Assembly (NCBI GenBank): GCA_916700875.1
Contig: CAKAKS010000066.1
Span: 7,843,743 to 7,907,742, forward strand
Direction: 5' to 3'
DNA length: 64,000 nt
Source: Sebastes aleutianus
Taxonomy: Eukaryota > Chordata > Actinopteri > Perciformes > Sebastidae
The notes under the pieces are model-generated. The model did not search any database and was not told where the DNA came from. It saw only the letters and a program-made list of their open reading frames with translations. A program made the position numbers and the translations under genes. This document shows, piece after piece, positions 22,946-36,801 of the stretch (its first letter is position 1; the number at the start of each line of letters is the position of its first letter).

Positions 22946-24393
22946 CTTTTTGTGCTATTTATATGCTGTCCTGAGAAACGGGTTGCTCAAGAAGTGGTGA
23001 AATTGTCCAAGCACCATGCGACAATTGATTCATGAAGATTTTTAGAGGAAGAAAAAGATGGAACACCAACTTTTTTTATCAGTCACAACCAGACGTCATA
23101 CCCCAACTTGGACATCAGGTCACCACATTTTCTGAAAACAGACTAAAGTTATGTTTTAATGTCAATCCTACCTACCGATCAACCAATCAGTCATCATCAT
23201 CAGTGCAATAACTACAAAACTACAAATGTGAAAACAAACAACAGCAATGTATCTCTTACCAAGCATGCCCCAACTAGTAAGCACAACTAAAACAATCCCA
23301 AACATAAACCAGAGAGCGATTGACTAATGCGTAAATCAGAAGTCACTCCGAATTTGACATTGGTGTGTGAACAACGCGATGAAAAAATCTTCAGCAACCT
23401 ACTTAATCCACAAATCCATTTATATTCTCCATGAATTACCATCCAGGATTCAGCCAGCAAGTCTGTTGGATCGTTATTCCTCTAGTCCGTGTGTGTGTGT
23501 AGTTTCAAACCTTTGCTCCTGCTGCTTCCATTTCCTCCTCTGAGACAGGAGGAACAATTATTGACATACATGAAAGGGAGATTTACGGAGGAAAACATGA
23601 TCTACTCTTGTTCAAAAGGTACATTTTCGCCGACTGTGTTCATTCTTCTTCTTTGTGGGCAAAATAATAATTAATAAAAAAAAGGACCCAATGTTTTCAA
23701 ATCTCTCACTCAGTCTCAATCTTCACATTAAGTACCATACAAAACATATAAATTTGTATATGTCTTAGTCTCCCTCTAATTGGCCGTCTGTATCTACAGG
23801 GTGTCTCTCTAAATGAGTAGCACTCTGTTTCTCAATGTACAAAAGACGTGTGTGTGTATGTGCGTGCGTGTGTGCGTGTGTGTGTGTGTTAGAGCGAGAG
23901 AGAGTCATGTTGGGCACACAGATGGGCGAGCAGAGGATGATTAGAGTGGTATTACATTGTCGCTGGGTTGGCACACACTGCTTTAATTACCAAGTGCAGC
24001 AAACACACACAGACATTTCTAGATACACACACATCTACTCAAACAGATACACACACACACTGAGACACAAAATTCCTGCAAACAAACTGCAGTGACACAC
24101 GATGCAGTGAAATACATCCATGCAAAAATGCATACAACAAAAACATAAACATACACATTGACACATAAGACATAATACACAAAATGAAGTTAAACCTCGG
24201 ACCAACCATAAATCCATCTCAGCCTCTATCAGTATGATACACCACACAATAATGTCTTTGAATTCAGATGGTTTTTCACACTGAAACTGAGTGGATTCCT
24301 AATGATACCCATTTTGAAAATGTCTTGCTGCTGAGGTTCAAAATGGCAGTAATCGGCTTTAAAGTTGATGTTTCAGATGCCTTTCCAGTCCTC
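22946..24393. other. No gene seen; TG/CA-rich parts
   Basis: Contains TG-rich 23,850-23,890 and CA-rich 24,005-24,062. Otherwise it is AT-rich single-copy DNA. Confidence 0.4.
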
Positions 24394-25342
24394 TAAAGGG
24401 AACATATCATGAAAAACTCACTTTTTCAGTGCTTCATACATCTGGGTATCTGGAGAGTCTACCAACCAGTGGGCAACGTCCAGGTCTGAAAAGTGAAGCC
24501 AATGCTGAAGTGCCTCAAATTTGCATTCCTTCTAACAGCCAGCAGGGGGCGACTCCTCTGGTTGCAAAAACAAGTCTGATTGTATAGAAGTCTATGAGAA
24601 AATGAGCCTACTTCTCACTTGATTTATTACCTCAGTAAACATTGGAAACATGAGTTTATGGTCTCAAACGCTAGTTTCAAGTCTTTTTCAATACAGCATG
24701 ATGTTAATTTAGTAAATTATGGTCCCATTTAGAGTCAAATAGACCATAAAGCAGGGTATGTTTTAGGGCGTGGCTACTTTGTGATTGAAAGGTCGCTACC
24801 ACGGCGTTGTCCGGTCTGGGAGTTGTCCATGTTTTCATCTTTAATGATTTCACAGTGTGTTTTCAGTTCATGAAAGTTAGTTAGAACCTTTTTGGTTGTC
24901 TAAAAATGTCTTATTCAGTGTTCGTTGTACTTAGCTCCACCCTCTCGTTCTGGTTGCAGAAAAACAAGACGGCAACGGCCAAAAACCAATATGGCGACGG
25001 CCAAAATGCCAAACTGGAGGCTTCAAAACAGTGGTCCCCTTCCTATGTCACATGCAGGCTCATTAGAATATATTGCCCACAGCTTAAGAACTACCTCTGC
25101 AAAGCTACGCCATATTTCTCTCGTTAAGCCAATCAGAGCAGACTGTTTTTTTCAGGAGGGGTTCTTAAAGAGACAGGCGTTAAAACAAAGCAATTCAGAC
25201 AGAGGGTGAATACAGGTATATTCAGACAGACGGTATGAGAAAAATAAAGTGTTTTTTGAACATCAAAGCATGTAAACATGTTCTAGTAGAAACCCAAAAT
25301 ATAAGTATGAACCTGAAGATGAGCATGATATGTCCCCTTTAA
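24394..25342. mobile_element. DNA transposon remnant with AAAGGGGACATATCATG ends
   Basis: The left end TAAAGGGAACATATCATG (24,394) and right end CATGATATGTCCCCTTTAA (25,324-25,342) are inverted copies with one or two differences. The outermost bases resemble a TTAA target, as used by Kolobok or piggyBac elements; that assignment is inference. The right interior (GCATGTAAACATGTTCTAG, CAATCAGAGCAGACTG) is familiar teleost transposon sequence. Part of the left interior is replaced by a nested T copy. No transposase frame is seen. Confidence 0.65.
24464..25035 (-). mobile_element. T-family element, copy C, nested
   Basis: Reverse complement of the T layout: GTGAAGCCAATGCTGAAGTG, CAGCAGGGGGCGACTCCTCT, TAGACCATAAAGCAGGG, GGTCGCTACCACGGCGTTGT, CTTAGCTCCACCCTCTCG and GAGGCTTCAAAACAG. 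The final CATAGACTGTATATA end present at 57,855 is missing, so it is truncated on that side. It lies inside the 24.4-25.3 kb element and is therefore the younger of the two. Confidence 0.75.
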
Positions 25343-25399
25343 AGCTACTTTTCTTTTTGTTGGATGTGAAACACCTGGTGGTTCCAGAAAATAACTGAT

Positions 25400-25472
25400 T
25401 CATGTGACTCAGGTGGTTGAGAGGAGCATCCATCAATTCTAGAGTTGGTGGTTTGATCCCCAGGTCCTCCTG
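25400..25472 (+). mobile_element. tRNA-derived SINE head, decayed
   Basis: An A-box-like GTGACTCAGGTGG near 25,404 and a B box GGTTTGATCCC at 25,450-25,460 are spaced as in a tRNA. The following body does not match S1. It is not a functional tRNA: the acceptor arms do not pair and there is no clean anticodon loop. Confidence 0.55.
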
Positions 25473-27504
25473 TCTCGTGTTGAGAACTCTTATGTTCAGT
25501 ATATGAATATACACATGTGAAATTTCTCCCTATGTTGGTGAAAAAAATGCAATTCCCTTTGGACAGTCGGGTCTGCCATTAATCAGTCTGTCTGGTCTCT
25601 ATTGAAAATAGATAATTGTCAACAATGAGTTTGGATCATTCTCGTGCTTTCTCACTCATAAAACAAACCTTTGTTTCAGGAGAATGATTGAGTAAATCAT
25701 AATAACATGAACTGTTCTGTAGTTTTTCGTCATGAAGAAAATTCATCATGATGTCTCATTGACTCATAATGTAATCTCAAAAATGTCCTCAGCATTTGTT
25801 ATGCAGTCGGATCCATCATACATTTACAATATGTTGCTGAAATATGACTCAGAGTATAAACGGCTGCATTGAAACTAATGTCTGCTCTTTACATGCCATT
25901 ATTTTGTTCTCTCACTCAGACCTTTTTATATTAGATTATTTTGATTATAAGACTGTTATATTCATGTATTCAAATTTGACTTGCTCTTGTACACACATAA
26001 ATTGATATTTGACATACAACATGATGGAGGGGGGAACAAGTGTTCATATTTCCCAGAGTAAGGCATCAAAACTGTATCATTTTGGTATACAGTACAGAAA
26101 CTCTGGTATTATATCAACACTGGTTTCAAACCAGTTTGTTTTAATCATTATTTGTTCAACTTAAAAACAACTGCCATCCTTACTGGGACCCAACGCCTGT
26201 AACTAATGTTCGGCTGCCACAGATATCTGGACAACATGTTGAACACAAGCACTGACTACAAACGGGGGAAAAGGTCGAGGAAGAAAATGTAAAAAGACTC
26301 AGAGATGAGGAAACACACTTTTCTCTCTCAGTCTAAAATCCATCTGCAGACGGGGACGAATAGAGGAGGAAACAGGAGGTTGGGAAAGAGAAAAAAAAAG
26401 AGAGAGGAGGAAGAGTGGATGGGTCAAGAGCTCAATCTCTCCCTTAGATGAAAAGCAAACGGCAATCGGTGAGGCGCAAACATGCGTGTCATCCCCGAGG
26501 AATTGGCTGACGGTTGGTGGCTCATCAGGGTCCTTCTCTCTCTTTTTTCTGTGCAAATGGGCGAGAGATGGAGGGAGAGAATGAGCAAGAGAGAGACCGA
26601 CATTTATATTTCATTGGACTAGACGCCGCGATGCCAGTTAAACTGATGTCGCAGCTCTCCAGAGGAGGGAGAGTACAGATGAAGAGCAAAAAAAAGGAGG
26701 GAGAAGAGAGGGGGAGATGTAGAAAAAAATGGTTAGAGATGAGTGAAAAAGGAAGAGAGAGGGGAGAGGAGGGAGGGAGCGGGAGAGGTTAATCTAGAAC
26801 AAATATCCATAGTGACAGAACAAGAGGGCCGGATGCGGCGAGTTGTTACTGGGAGTGGATAAGAGGGGATTTACACAGCAAGTGGAGAGGGAGGGAGTGA
26901 AATTGGAAAACAGAGAGACAGTGAGAGAGAGAGACAGCAACGACGATGGCAAGGTGAGACATGAGAGAGAACACAGAGGAGTAGAGACCAGGAGAGAGCT
27001 ACACTACAAGTCTGACCGAAGGCTGTTGAGATGATGAAAGACATGAGAGCAGTCAAAAGACAGAAAGACACAACTTGAGAAAAAGATGGAGGGAGGCAGA
27101 GAGACAAGAGAAGGATATAGCCGGTATGAAGCCTGTCACACACTAAGAAGTAAAGCCGAGCGCAGGCCAGATGAAGACCGACCGAGATGGTGAGGTTTCT
27201 TGATCCTCTGGTGCCACTCGAAGGAATTAAAGGCTGAGCTGAAAGTCGATAAGGAAGCTGTGGTCAAGGGAGTCGGGTTTTTACAGGAAGGGGCTGAAGA
27301 CCACAAATCACTGCATCCTCCATCCCCTCGTCATCAAGAGAGCGGGTTTACCAAACCCCCAAAAACATAAATGATATGAGTCCATAGAGGAGAAAGATAC
27401 AATAGTTATCTACAAACATTCCAAATCCCTTATCACAGGGAGTCATCAGCATCAATAAGTGTGTAAACATGCAGTTAAGGCCAGCTTTCTGCAGTAATCG
27501 GGTT
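25473..27504. other. No gene seen; long purine-rich tract
   Basis: 25,480-26,290 is AT-rich and unremarkable. 26,370-27,120 is strongly purine-rich (GAGAGAGG-type words) and produces opposing open frames. The patch at 26,605-26,665 (ATTTCATTGGACTAGACGCC) is more complex and could be conserved, which is untested. Confidence 0.45.
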
Positions 27505-27725
27505 TCTTAAAGCTGTATTGATTGAGTTTTTAGCTTCTTTGGGGACAGCGGGGACAAGCTGTAAATACAACACTGACTTCCTATCACCATTTAGAGTCGA
27601 TAGAGCGAACTTGTCAGCAAACAGTCGCCTGTTTACACATCCAGCAGCCATCTGATGAAAGTCCAATATTCACTCTGTGTTATACCTCTGTTTTGGTCTC
27701 AACTAATCTCTATATACAGATTCTG
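27505..27725 (+). repeat. F dispersed repeat, copy 2 (5' part)
   Basis: GGGGACAGCGGGGACAAGCTG, trimmed here to the shared GACAAGCTGTAAATACAAC, matches 63,402-63,430. GCCATCTGATGAAAGTCCAA and TATTCACTCTGTG match 9,848-9,885 and 53,490. It breaks off at about 27,720. Confidence 0.65.
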
Positions 27726-30040
27726 CATTGATAGGTAGAATCTGAAGGCAACAGGACAAGATTTTAGTATGTTAACACTAGGACCGCCGGGCTCTTTAGG
27801 GGTGCTATTTTCTCCAAATCCCACACCAAAGAGCATCTGTAGCCTCTTGTTCGCGCTGATGGCCCATTCACGCCTCATCAGTCTCCATCTCTTTGGCGCA
27901 TTGTGACCACTCAGGCTGTGTTTCCATAGCACAGCAATGACATCAGTCAATGCGCAACCCCCACACACCATACACTGCTTATCAGTTAGAACCTATATAG
28001 AACTGGTATACTCTTAGCAATGTAAAATGCGGTATTCTTATATCTTTTTTTAGAGAACTAATCTTCACGTTGCCACCCCATGAAGTCCATCATTTTTCAA
28101 TACATTTTGACTTTCAGACTTTCAGACTGAGACAATTACAGAGAGAGGCTGGAGCGCCGAATCGCTCGCTGTGTTAGAGAGAGAGAGACAGAAAGAGACT
28201 AGGTGGACTTCACACAAGGATTCTGTTAGTTTATTTATAATAACACTTCAAATGTCAACGTTATGAAATGAAACTATTCGGTAAAACCCTTATTATATAT
28301 CCGTATGGTGCACTCACAGGACACAACTGTTATAGTTAGACAACAACTGTGGTTATTTTCGCTTTCATTTCTGATACATATGATGAATACTGTGGGCCTA
28401 CCTACCTTAGTGTGATTATAAGTGCATGTGATTGAATAATGGCGTGCAAAATGGCGTTCTGGTGTCCATTTATTATTTTATTAGAGTATGACTGACCAGG
28501 AATACTACATTGTTAAATGCCACTCTTGCAAACCATTAATGTTGGTGCATATTCCCGGATCCTTAAGTGTGCGATTTCATTTCCTGAATGGATGGTTGTG
28601 CGGCTGGATTATTCAGAAGAGAGAACGCCAAATTGGTACATTAAGCAAGTTAAAGTAACAGTGAATGATTTCTTTTCCTCTCTGTCTGCCTGTCTGTCTT
28701 GTATTGTGGACAAAGAGCTGATAGTGTTGCGTTATATATTCTAGAGATGACTTTTTTCTCCCCCTCTACCTTGATTTTATGTATGAAGCGGTGATGTACG
28801 TTCCTGCGTGACTGTCGGGCCACTATCAGAGCCCGGTTCCACCGATAACAATAGTTTGTAAAACGTCCTATCGGCGCCCGAGTCTACCTCTTATTTGTAA
28901 TGTATGAAGAACTGTGCACTCTCTCACTAAAGCCTGTATCTTACTGCAAACACTCCACTTAGACCGGGAAGCAGTTTCTTTTATCAGTAATACTTAAACA
29001 ATATGGGGATTTTACTCAAGTGTGACTTGAAATGAGCCAAAGGTCTTTCATGTTGTTTGGAGCTTTCGAAATGCAACTTCTTCATAAAAATCTCTCCTTC
29101 AGATACACACACACACACATGCAATCATTGTCTTTTTACTTAGTGGTTAAAAACACTCACCATCTCACCATCTCAAGTACCACTTGTACATTGTTCACTT
29201 TTCCTGTGACCACTGTTCCCAGTTTCTTCCTCTTGAATAAGGCTTGAGTTTGAAGGGCTGTCCGCTCTGAAAACACTGAAAACAGCTGCTACTGAGGGAC
29301 CTTGCATTTCCCAGCCCATTGTCTTGCTTGGAGGTCTATTTGTCTTGTTACTGTCAATAACTGTCCAAATATAGATAATGTGACATCATATGGTGACGTT
29401 TGCAGAGCAGATATTGATAGAAAATGACTAAAACATTAACAGTAAATGACTCTGTTGGGCCTTTTTTTAGAGTAAAACAGAAATGGCTCTTACTATTTTC
29501 CACTGGTAATCAGTAATTATACAGAAGTCACCATAGAAAAATCAGAGGTGAACAATTTCTCAGCCTTAACAGACCAGGATGCCGTGCAGTCACATAAAAT
29601 GTTGTTTTTCTAAACCACATTTGAATGCAAAAGCATGGCACCTGTTCTCTGAGGGCTGTTGAAAATAATTAGCGGTGCAAGAGTATCTGCAGGTGGATTT
29701 TCTCCTTTTCCTTGGCCTGCTACCGCTCTTTGTAGAAACAAAACATCCTCTGATTTTCTCATTAATTTCACTGTGGAATTAGTTGTGGCAGGACAGAAAG
29801 ACAGAGAGACAGATGACCAGATGCACATATAGCTACTAGACGGAGGAGAGAGAGAGACAGATGCGGACAGATAGAGTCGATGAGAGAAGAGAGAGAGAGA
29901 CAGATGGAAAGATGGAGATGGATGGAGACAGCAACTCAGGGAGGATATTGGAGCATTTGGCCTTGAGCCTGAATCAACACAGCAAGCTGACAGCTATATC
30001 TGTAGGCTTTATTAACATGGAAAGGCGCAAATCCATGTGT

Positions 30041-30080
30041 GCACACACACAAACACACACAAACACACACACACACACAC
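30041..30080. repeat. (CA)n microsatellite, imperfect
   Basis: CACACA blocks separated by single extra A bases, ending in a pure run. Confidence 0.85.
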
Positions 30081-30174
30081 TAGGAACTGAGTAAACTTCT
30101 AAGAATATGTAAGCCGAGGTTTGAATGATACGTGAAATGAACAAGATGTAGCCAAGATTCAGCCAATGAGTATT

Positions 30175-30209
30175 TGTGTGTGTGTGTTTGTGTTTGTGTG
30201 TGTGTGTGC
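30175..30209. repeat. (TG)n microsatellite, imperfect
   Basis: TG dinucleotides with two TTTG interruptions. Confidence 0.85.
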
Positions 30210-30333
30210 AGGCGGGAATTGGCACTCATGTGTAAATGTGTGAGATCAGGTATCCAGGTGCATCATTTATCCCCTCAGCAGATGTTTTTACGGGCGACCT
30301 CCAAGATACGCAAACACACACCTTCGCCTCTCT

Positions 30334-30336
<3 letters not shown>

Positions 30337-30375
<39 letters not shown>
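30337..30375. repeat. (CA)n microsatellite, 39 bp
   Basis: Uninterrupted CA dinucleotides. Confidence 0.95.
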
Positions 30376-30376
<1 letters not shown>

Positions 30377-30854
30377 AAGCCAATGCACATTAATGGATGA
30401 GAGACTGATCCTTGCCATCTTGCCGTTGCACTCTTCGGCACCGGTCCATGGCTAATCTAGTTCGGGTTAAACCCTAAACACTAACCCTACTCACAGAGAT
30501 CTAGCTAGCGTACTCAACTAAACTTAATAACTGAACTAATTTAAATGTTAGTAGTTATGTCATTTAGTTTTAGACTCTTTCTTTAAATATTTTCGTGAAG
30601 ATGTTGAATTTGTTGCTATAGCCTATAAAGAAAATACAGTTGTACTGGCAGGGATACAGTAGTGCACAGAAGCCGTTTCCATGGTAACCACGCACAGAGC
30701 GCCTGGCGTTTACTCGCAGCGTTTGTACAGATCGTCCATGTTTTCTCATTGTGTGAGGGGAGCTAAGTAATATCCGGTTGTAAATTCCGTCGCTGAGGAC
30801 GGCAAAAAGTTAAAATATTTTAACTTTGGACAGCAATACCATCTACCGTTAGCG

Positions 30855-31067
30855 TTACCGGTATTCTCTGCCGGCCTCACCTAATTTTACCGTCCTGCTC
30901 TCGTCCACCAACATGATATCTGGTTTGCCGTCTGCCTGAATCCATGTGAATGTGAATGCATCATAATACTGTATGTTAGGACTGCACACTGCGGTGCTCT
31001 CCGTGGTCCTGAACCTGATGCTGTCAGCAGCAAGGGAGCTCTCCTTGGTGCTCATTTCTGTCTGCAT
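30855..31067 (-). other. Unidentified protein-like open frame, 70 codons
   Basis: Begins with ATG at 31,067 and stops at 30,855. The middle (YYDAFTFTWIQADGKPDIML) has ordinary, non-skewed composition, unlike most frames in this window. It lies next to a hAT-like copy at 31,238 and could be a remnant of that or another transposon's protein. I do not recognise the family and see no catalytic motif, so no function is offered. Confidence 0.2.
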
Positions 31068-31237
31068 TGGCTGTAATGGTTGCCACCATCAGGAAGTTTA
31101 GACAATCATTACCATGTCTAATTATTAACTTTACGTTATATACAGTATACCTACACTATGCTGCTTTCTTGGTTGCCAATTCTTCAACACATGTCGCAGG
31201 TCTGATTAAATCAGATGTTTGTGTAAACTCCCAAAGC

Positions 31238-31436
31238 CCAAGACGACGTCCTCAAATGTCTTGTTTTGTCCACAACTCAAAGATATTCAGTTTACTGTCA
31301 TAGAGGAGTAAAGAAACCAGAACATATTCACATTTAAGAAGCTGGAATAAAAAAACTCAGACTGATTAATTGATTATCAAAATAGTTGGCAATTAATTTG
31401 ATAGTTGACATTAATCTATAAATCGTTGCAGCTCTA
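31238..31436 (-). mobile_element. hAT-like non-autonomous fragment, copy 2
   Basis: Reverse complement of 12,052-12,272: GACGACGTCCTCAAATGTC, GTTTACTGTCATAGAGGAGT, TTCACATTTAAGAAGCTGG, then TTGATTATCAAAATAGTTGG, ending CGTTGCAGCTCTA. The TAGAGCTGCAACG terminus is better kept here than in copy 1. Confidence 0.7.
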
Positions 31437-31702
31437 GAAAATAGCATTGTAAACAAATGACAAATAATAATGTGTAAAGACTACATGTTAGATTTCCTTG
31501 GGCACAGCACAAATGCAGAAATTCACCAAACCTTGGCATTGCTTTTTATTCCTCCAAGACTCGGAATAAACACATGCCCTCAACAAAAATATGTGATGAA
31601 ATTTGCTCAATATTGGCAGTGAAAATTTGCAGAAATTTATGGAAATTATTATGAAAACAATATTTAAATTTTTACTTTACTTTAGAGAGAGAATTTAGGT
31701 AG

Positions 31703-31857
<155 letters not shown>

Positions 31858-31975
31858 CATGTGAGAAAGCGAGAGACGTGGCAGCTGGTTTACACAGTGG
31901 GCAGTGGATGGGTATTCTGTCAGAGTTGGCACAGGGAAGTGACATCACCTGTCACAATGTTTAATTAACACCTTG

Positions 31976-33294
<1,319 letters not shown>

Positions 33295-33470
33295 CTCTAG
33301 ATATTTTACTTTGTTTATGTACTTCTTTAAAGCCCAACCATGATGTTTGTCCCTACCCTAAGTGGTTTTCTTGCCTAAACCTAACCGCGGACATTTGCGT
33401 GGCGTACAAATGACATGCGAAAAGGCTAAAATGCGTACTCATGACACGTGGAATGTCTGTTTAATGTCGT
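33295..33470 (+). repeat. R1 dispersed repeat, copy e (3' part)
   Basis: TTTAAAGCCCAACCATGATG, AAGTGGTTTTCTTGCCTAAA, GCGTGGCGTACAAATGACAT and CATGACACGTGGAATGTC match copy d in order. Confidence 0.7.
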
Positions 33471-33517
33471 GGTAAACAATCCAAATCCCAAACAGTCCAA
33501 TCACAACAAATCCATAT

Positions 33518-33665
33518 CTATCTTTTTTTGCCTTTATTTCACAGAGGAAGGTGTAGAGATGAAGTAGAGAAAGAGAGATGGGTATGACAAAGGTCCCAAG
33601 GCTGGAATCTAACTCGGGACGTTTATATAGTATGCACTGTAACCACTCGGCTCCCAAGGCGCTCC
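33518..33665 (-). mobile_element. tRNA-derived SINE (S2), copy a
   Basis: On the minus strand the head is GAGCCGAGTGGTTACAGTGC (A box region) with a B-box-like GAGTTAGATTCC near 33,605. A CATACCCATCTCTCTTTCTC body follows, and the tail is GAAATAAAGGCAAAAAAAG. The tail pattern (AATAAAGGC plus A-run) is a landmark of a common teleost SINE. It is diverged and has no coding capacity. Confidence 0.75.
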
Positions 33666-34917
33666 AAAACCATCCGTATCTAAATCAAAAATTGGCATTT
33701 TTCCCTCTACATCTTTGCCTCCATTGTTTATTCTCTCCTCTCCCCGTATTGTTTGTTTATCTGATCTTTAATTAGCTTGTGATTTATTTGTCGAGGCACT
33801 TAGATGAGTGTTCTCTCAGCCTCTGAAACTATGACTCTCATCTTTGAATGTTTGTTTTTTGCTTGCTTGCCTTGCTGGTAATTTAGAAATACAGCTTATT
33901 TTACAGCCACAAACAATTGTTTTGAAGTGAGTCTTGGATTAAAACAACAACAAAAAAACATGTTCTATTCACCTGCATGGTCAAAAAGGGTGAGATGGGA
34001 TTGGGTTATTTTTTTGTAAAAGAAAGAAATATCTTCTCCCTGATCTTTTGCCTCTTTTTCATCCGTCTATGTTTTTTCTCTCTCTCTCTTACTCAGATTT
34101 TTTTTCTTCTTTCCATCTTCCTGTGGTTTGACTACTTCATCATCTGCGGCCCTTTGACAGCAAGGTATTAATCCTGGCCCCGCACACACACACACACGCT
34201 CATGTGCACCTACTGTACTTTACAAGCCCACACACAATATAGCCACACATAAACACACAGAGATACCTGCACAAATTCAGATACATATTTATATGAACAC
34301 ACATACATGCATACACCTAACCTGCCCATGCTCCCGAATAGTAACGCACACACAATTGCATGAATAAGCGCACGACCTGAGTATGGATGACAGATTTGGA
34401 AAGAGATTCGATCCCTCTTCAGGCATAGCTCATGTTCATTTTATTGCCGCAGCGTCCGGCCGGTGGAGTGAAAGATGTAAAATGAAAAACATCTCTGACA
34501 TTTACAACATTACGCAAACTTCAGTGCAGCAATGAAAGGTAACACAATCAATAGATAGTGCAAAGTGCTACAGACAGACTCATACATTATCATATACGGC
34601 ACGTTCAGTTTCACAGATTCATGTTCGAAAGCTGAAACCAATAAGGAAGTACCTCACGTTTCAATACTGTAAATGACAGTAGATGTTGGCTCCAAAAAAA
34701 TGTCTTTTTATGATAGAAACACGTTGATTTCTCTTGAAATACGAAGTCAGTGATATCCTTATAAACATGGCTACAGAAGCACTGTCAAAGCCTCATGGGA
34801 GCTGTAGTTCTTTAGCACTTTATCTTTGCTGCAGAGATGAGGTGTTGACATTTTACAACCCAACAATGTAATGGATACACTATTTTAGCTTTTCAGATAG
34901 ATTGGCACAATCTATCT
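33666..34917. other. No gene seen
   Basis: CA-rich 34,180-34,330. The GATTCGATCCC near 34,407 resembles a B box but has no A box upstream. The rest is AT-rich single-copy DNA. Confidence 0.4.
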
Positions 34918-35248
34918 GTGGGCGGCTGTGGCTTAGAGGGTAGATCAGGTTGTCCACCAATCGGAAGGTCGGTGGTTTGATCCCCGGCTGCTCCAGGTCA
35001 CATGTCGATGTGTCCTTGAGCAAAACACTTACCCCAAATTGCTCCCGAAGGCATAGCCATCGGTGTGTGAATGATTATTTAGAATAGATCCTGATGGGCA
35101 AAGTTGGCACCTTAGTAGCCTCTGCCACCAATGTATGAATGGGTGTGTGAATGGGTGAATACTGACATGTCGTGTAAAGTGCTTTGAGTGGTCGGAAGAC
35201 TAGAAAAGCGTTATATAAATGCAAGTCCATTTACCATTAAAAAAAAAA
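34918..35248 (+). mobile_element. tRNA-derived SINE (S1), copy b, full length
   Basis: The head GGGCGGCTGTGGCTTAGAGG has an A box near 34,929 and a B box GGTTTGATCCC at 34,974-34,984. The body is GTGTCCTTGAGCAAAACAC and GCCATCGGTGTGTGAATG. The tail is TTTGAGTGGTCGGAAGACTA and AAAGCGTTATATAAATGC, then TTTACCATT and an A-run. It shares a 3' region of about 280 bp with copy a, including a 60-bp module (TAGATCCTGATGGGCA) near 35,085. Confidence 0.92.
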
Positions 35249-36191
35249 CCTTCATAAGAGAAGAACGGAGGCTAACCTGAAGTGGGACACAACTTCAGCT
35301 ACCACTTCCTCGCTCCAAAATAAAAAGAAAGACATTAAACGTAAAGCCAAACATGATACTTTGAACCTTTGTGATACTGTGCTATATACATTTTTTCCCC
35401 GGCCCCTAACCAAGGCCCGGTTTCAGAAAGCGGTTTTAGAGAAAACTCTGAGTTTGTTAACCCTGAGATGTGGGGAACTCTGGGTTTTCAGTTCGAGAAA
35501 GAGAGTTTTCTATCTGTCTCCTCCCTCTTACAGAGCCAAATCCTGGCTGTATATTAGTTTTTTTACTCAGGACTATCTTAAGTTACCGCTTTTATGTGTT
35601 TTCAGTCTTTGAACGCCAGTTTTTGTCCTCAAATTCCAATAATACACAGCATCAAGTCACCCTCAGCTCAGAAGAAAACCCCTCCTTTTCGCGAGTGGAG
35701 GTTATTTTTTATAAATATAGCCCATAACACTGTGATTCTGTGCACACAGACAGCTGTCACTGATGGAACATAATTCCTATAATATTGGAGATTATATGTT
35801 AATATTTCTGAGTGAGCAGGATGGTGGTGCAGCTGCAGAATGGAGTTTGAGTTAAACAGGCTGCGGATAGTCTGAACGTTTTTTAACATCATTTCAGTGA
35901 CCTTGTTTAAATTGACCACATTTATTGAAGTAGCTGAAATAAAGCCAGTGAATGCTGCTGAGCCAAGATCCCAAATAGATGTCTGCAATTTAAAATCTAC
36001 TCTATTTTAACCTTTAAATCACCAAACACATTATTACTGGATCAGATTGTGAGCTTATAATCATGTTGCTCGGTTTCGATTGATATATTTTTTTAAATCA
36101 ACTATATTTTTCATCTTCAGTTGACCCCTGTGTTTTGTCCCGTCAGACTAAAGCTGAACAAAATCATTAAAATGTATTGTCGGCTGTATTG
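35249..36191. other. No gene seen; one transposon-end-like patch
   Basis: 35,417-35,520 (GCCCGGTTTCAGAAAGCGG; TTAACCCTGAGATGTGG) resembles the terminus of a teleost DNA transposon, but no matching second terminus was found. Everything else is AT-rich single-copy DNA. Confidence 0.4.
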
Positions 36192-36801
36192 TAGACTGTA
36201 TATAAAGATTGACGACATGACAGCTCCCTAAAAGTGAAGCCAAAACATCTTGATCGCCCCCTGGTGGCTGGCTGCAGTATAGGTCATAAATCCCGCCCCC
36301 GTCCATGTTAGCAGATGGGACATGTGCCAAACTAAAAAGTAAAAGTACATGTCAAATAAATTTATCCCAAAGATGGTCTCTGCCATTTGAGGTAGTTCTT
36401 ATCACGCTGATGTACGTTCAAGTGTTAATTTTTCCGATAAGTTTGGTTTTAATTAGTTATTTGACGCTAAAATAGGGGGTGAGACGTCATGATGTAACTT
36501 TAACTTTCCATAACCGTCATGAGTCTGTGTAATACAACAGGTTAATTTGATCATAAATGTAGTAATAGAGATATAATGGTTAATGTGTCTTTCTATAGCC
36601 AAACAGCTACCGTGGTGCTAACGTAGCAAGCTGCGGCTGTGCTCGGTTCGCAATTGGTTCAGGCAGGTGACCTCAATACCGCATCTCTACTGTTCAATCA
36701 CTACTGGCAGCTCCCGTTTCCGGCTATCTGGAATATTTTGGTTTCACTTTTGTCCAGTGAGAGGAAGTGGAGATGTGTCCTCCATCTATATATACAGTCT
36801 A
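36192..36801. mobile_element. T-related transposon with inverted termini, 610 bp (copy D)
   Basis: The left end is TAGACTGTATATAAAGAT. The right end is ATCTATATATACAGTCTA, its near-perfect inverse. Just inside the left end are AAAAGTGAAGCCAAAACATC and GATCGCCCCCTGGTGGCTGG, which parallel motifs in copies A, C and E. The rest of the interior is distinct. Non-coding. A TA dinucleotide at each edge may be the target duplication. Confidence 0.8.

Larger units (their letters stand above)
27726..31060. other. No gene recognised; several CA/TG tracts
   Basis: A minus-strand frame at 27,699-27,971 (NAPKRWRLMRREWAISANKR in its middle) has a protein-like look but matches no family I can name. Microsatellites lie at 30,041-30,080, 30,175-30,209 and 30,337-30,375. 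GA runs lie at 28,176-28,190 and 29,845-29,905. The rest is single-copy. Confidence 0.4.

Noticed and set aside
26299..27143. Several charged open frames on both strands that resemble coiled coils
   Set aside because: GA-rich low complexity gives Arg/Glu runs on one strand and Ser/Leu runs on the other.
34400..34420. GATTCGATCCC as a SINE or tRNA B box
   Set aside because: No A box or SINE body around it.
34918..34995. Possible tRNA gene
   Set aside because: Same reason: head of the full-length SINE S1 copy b.
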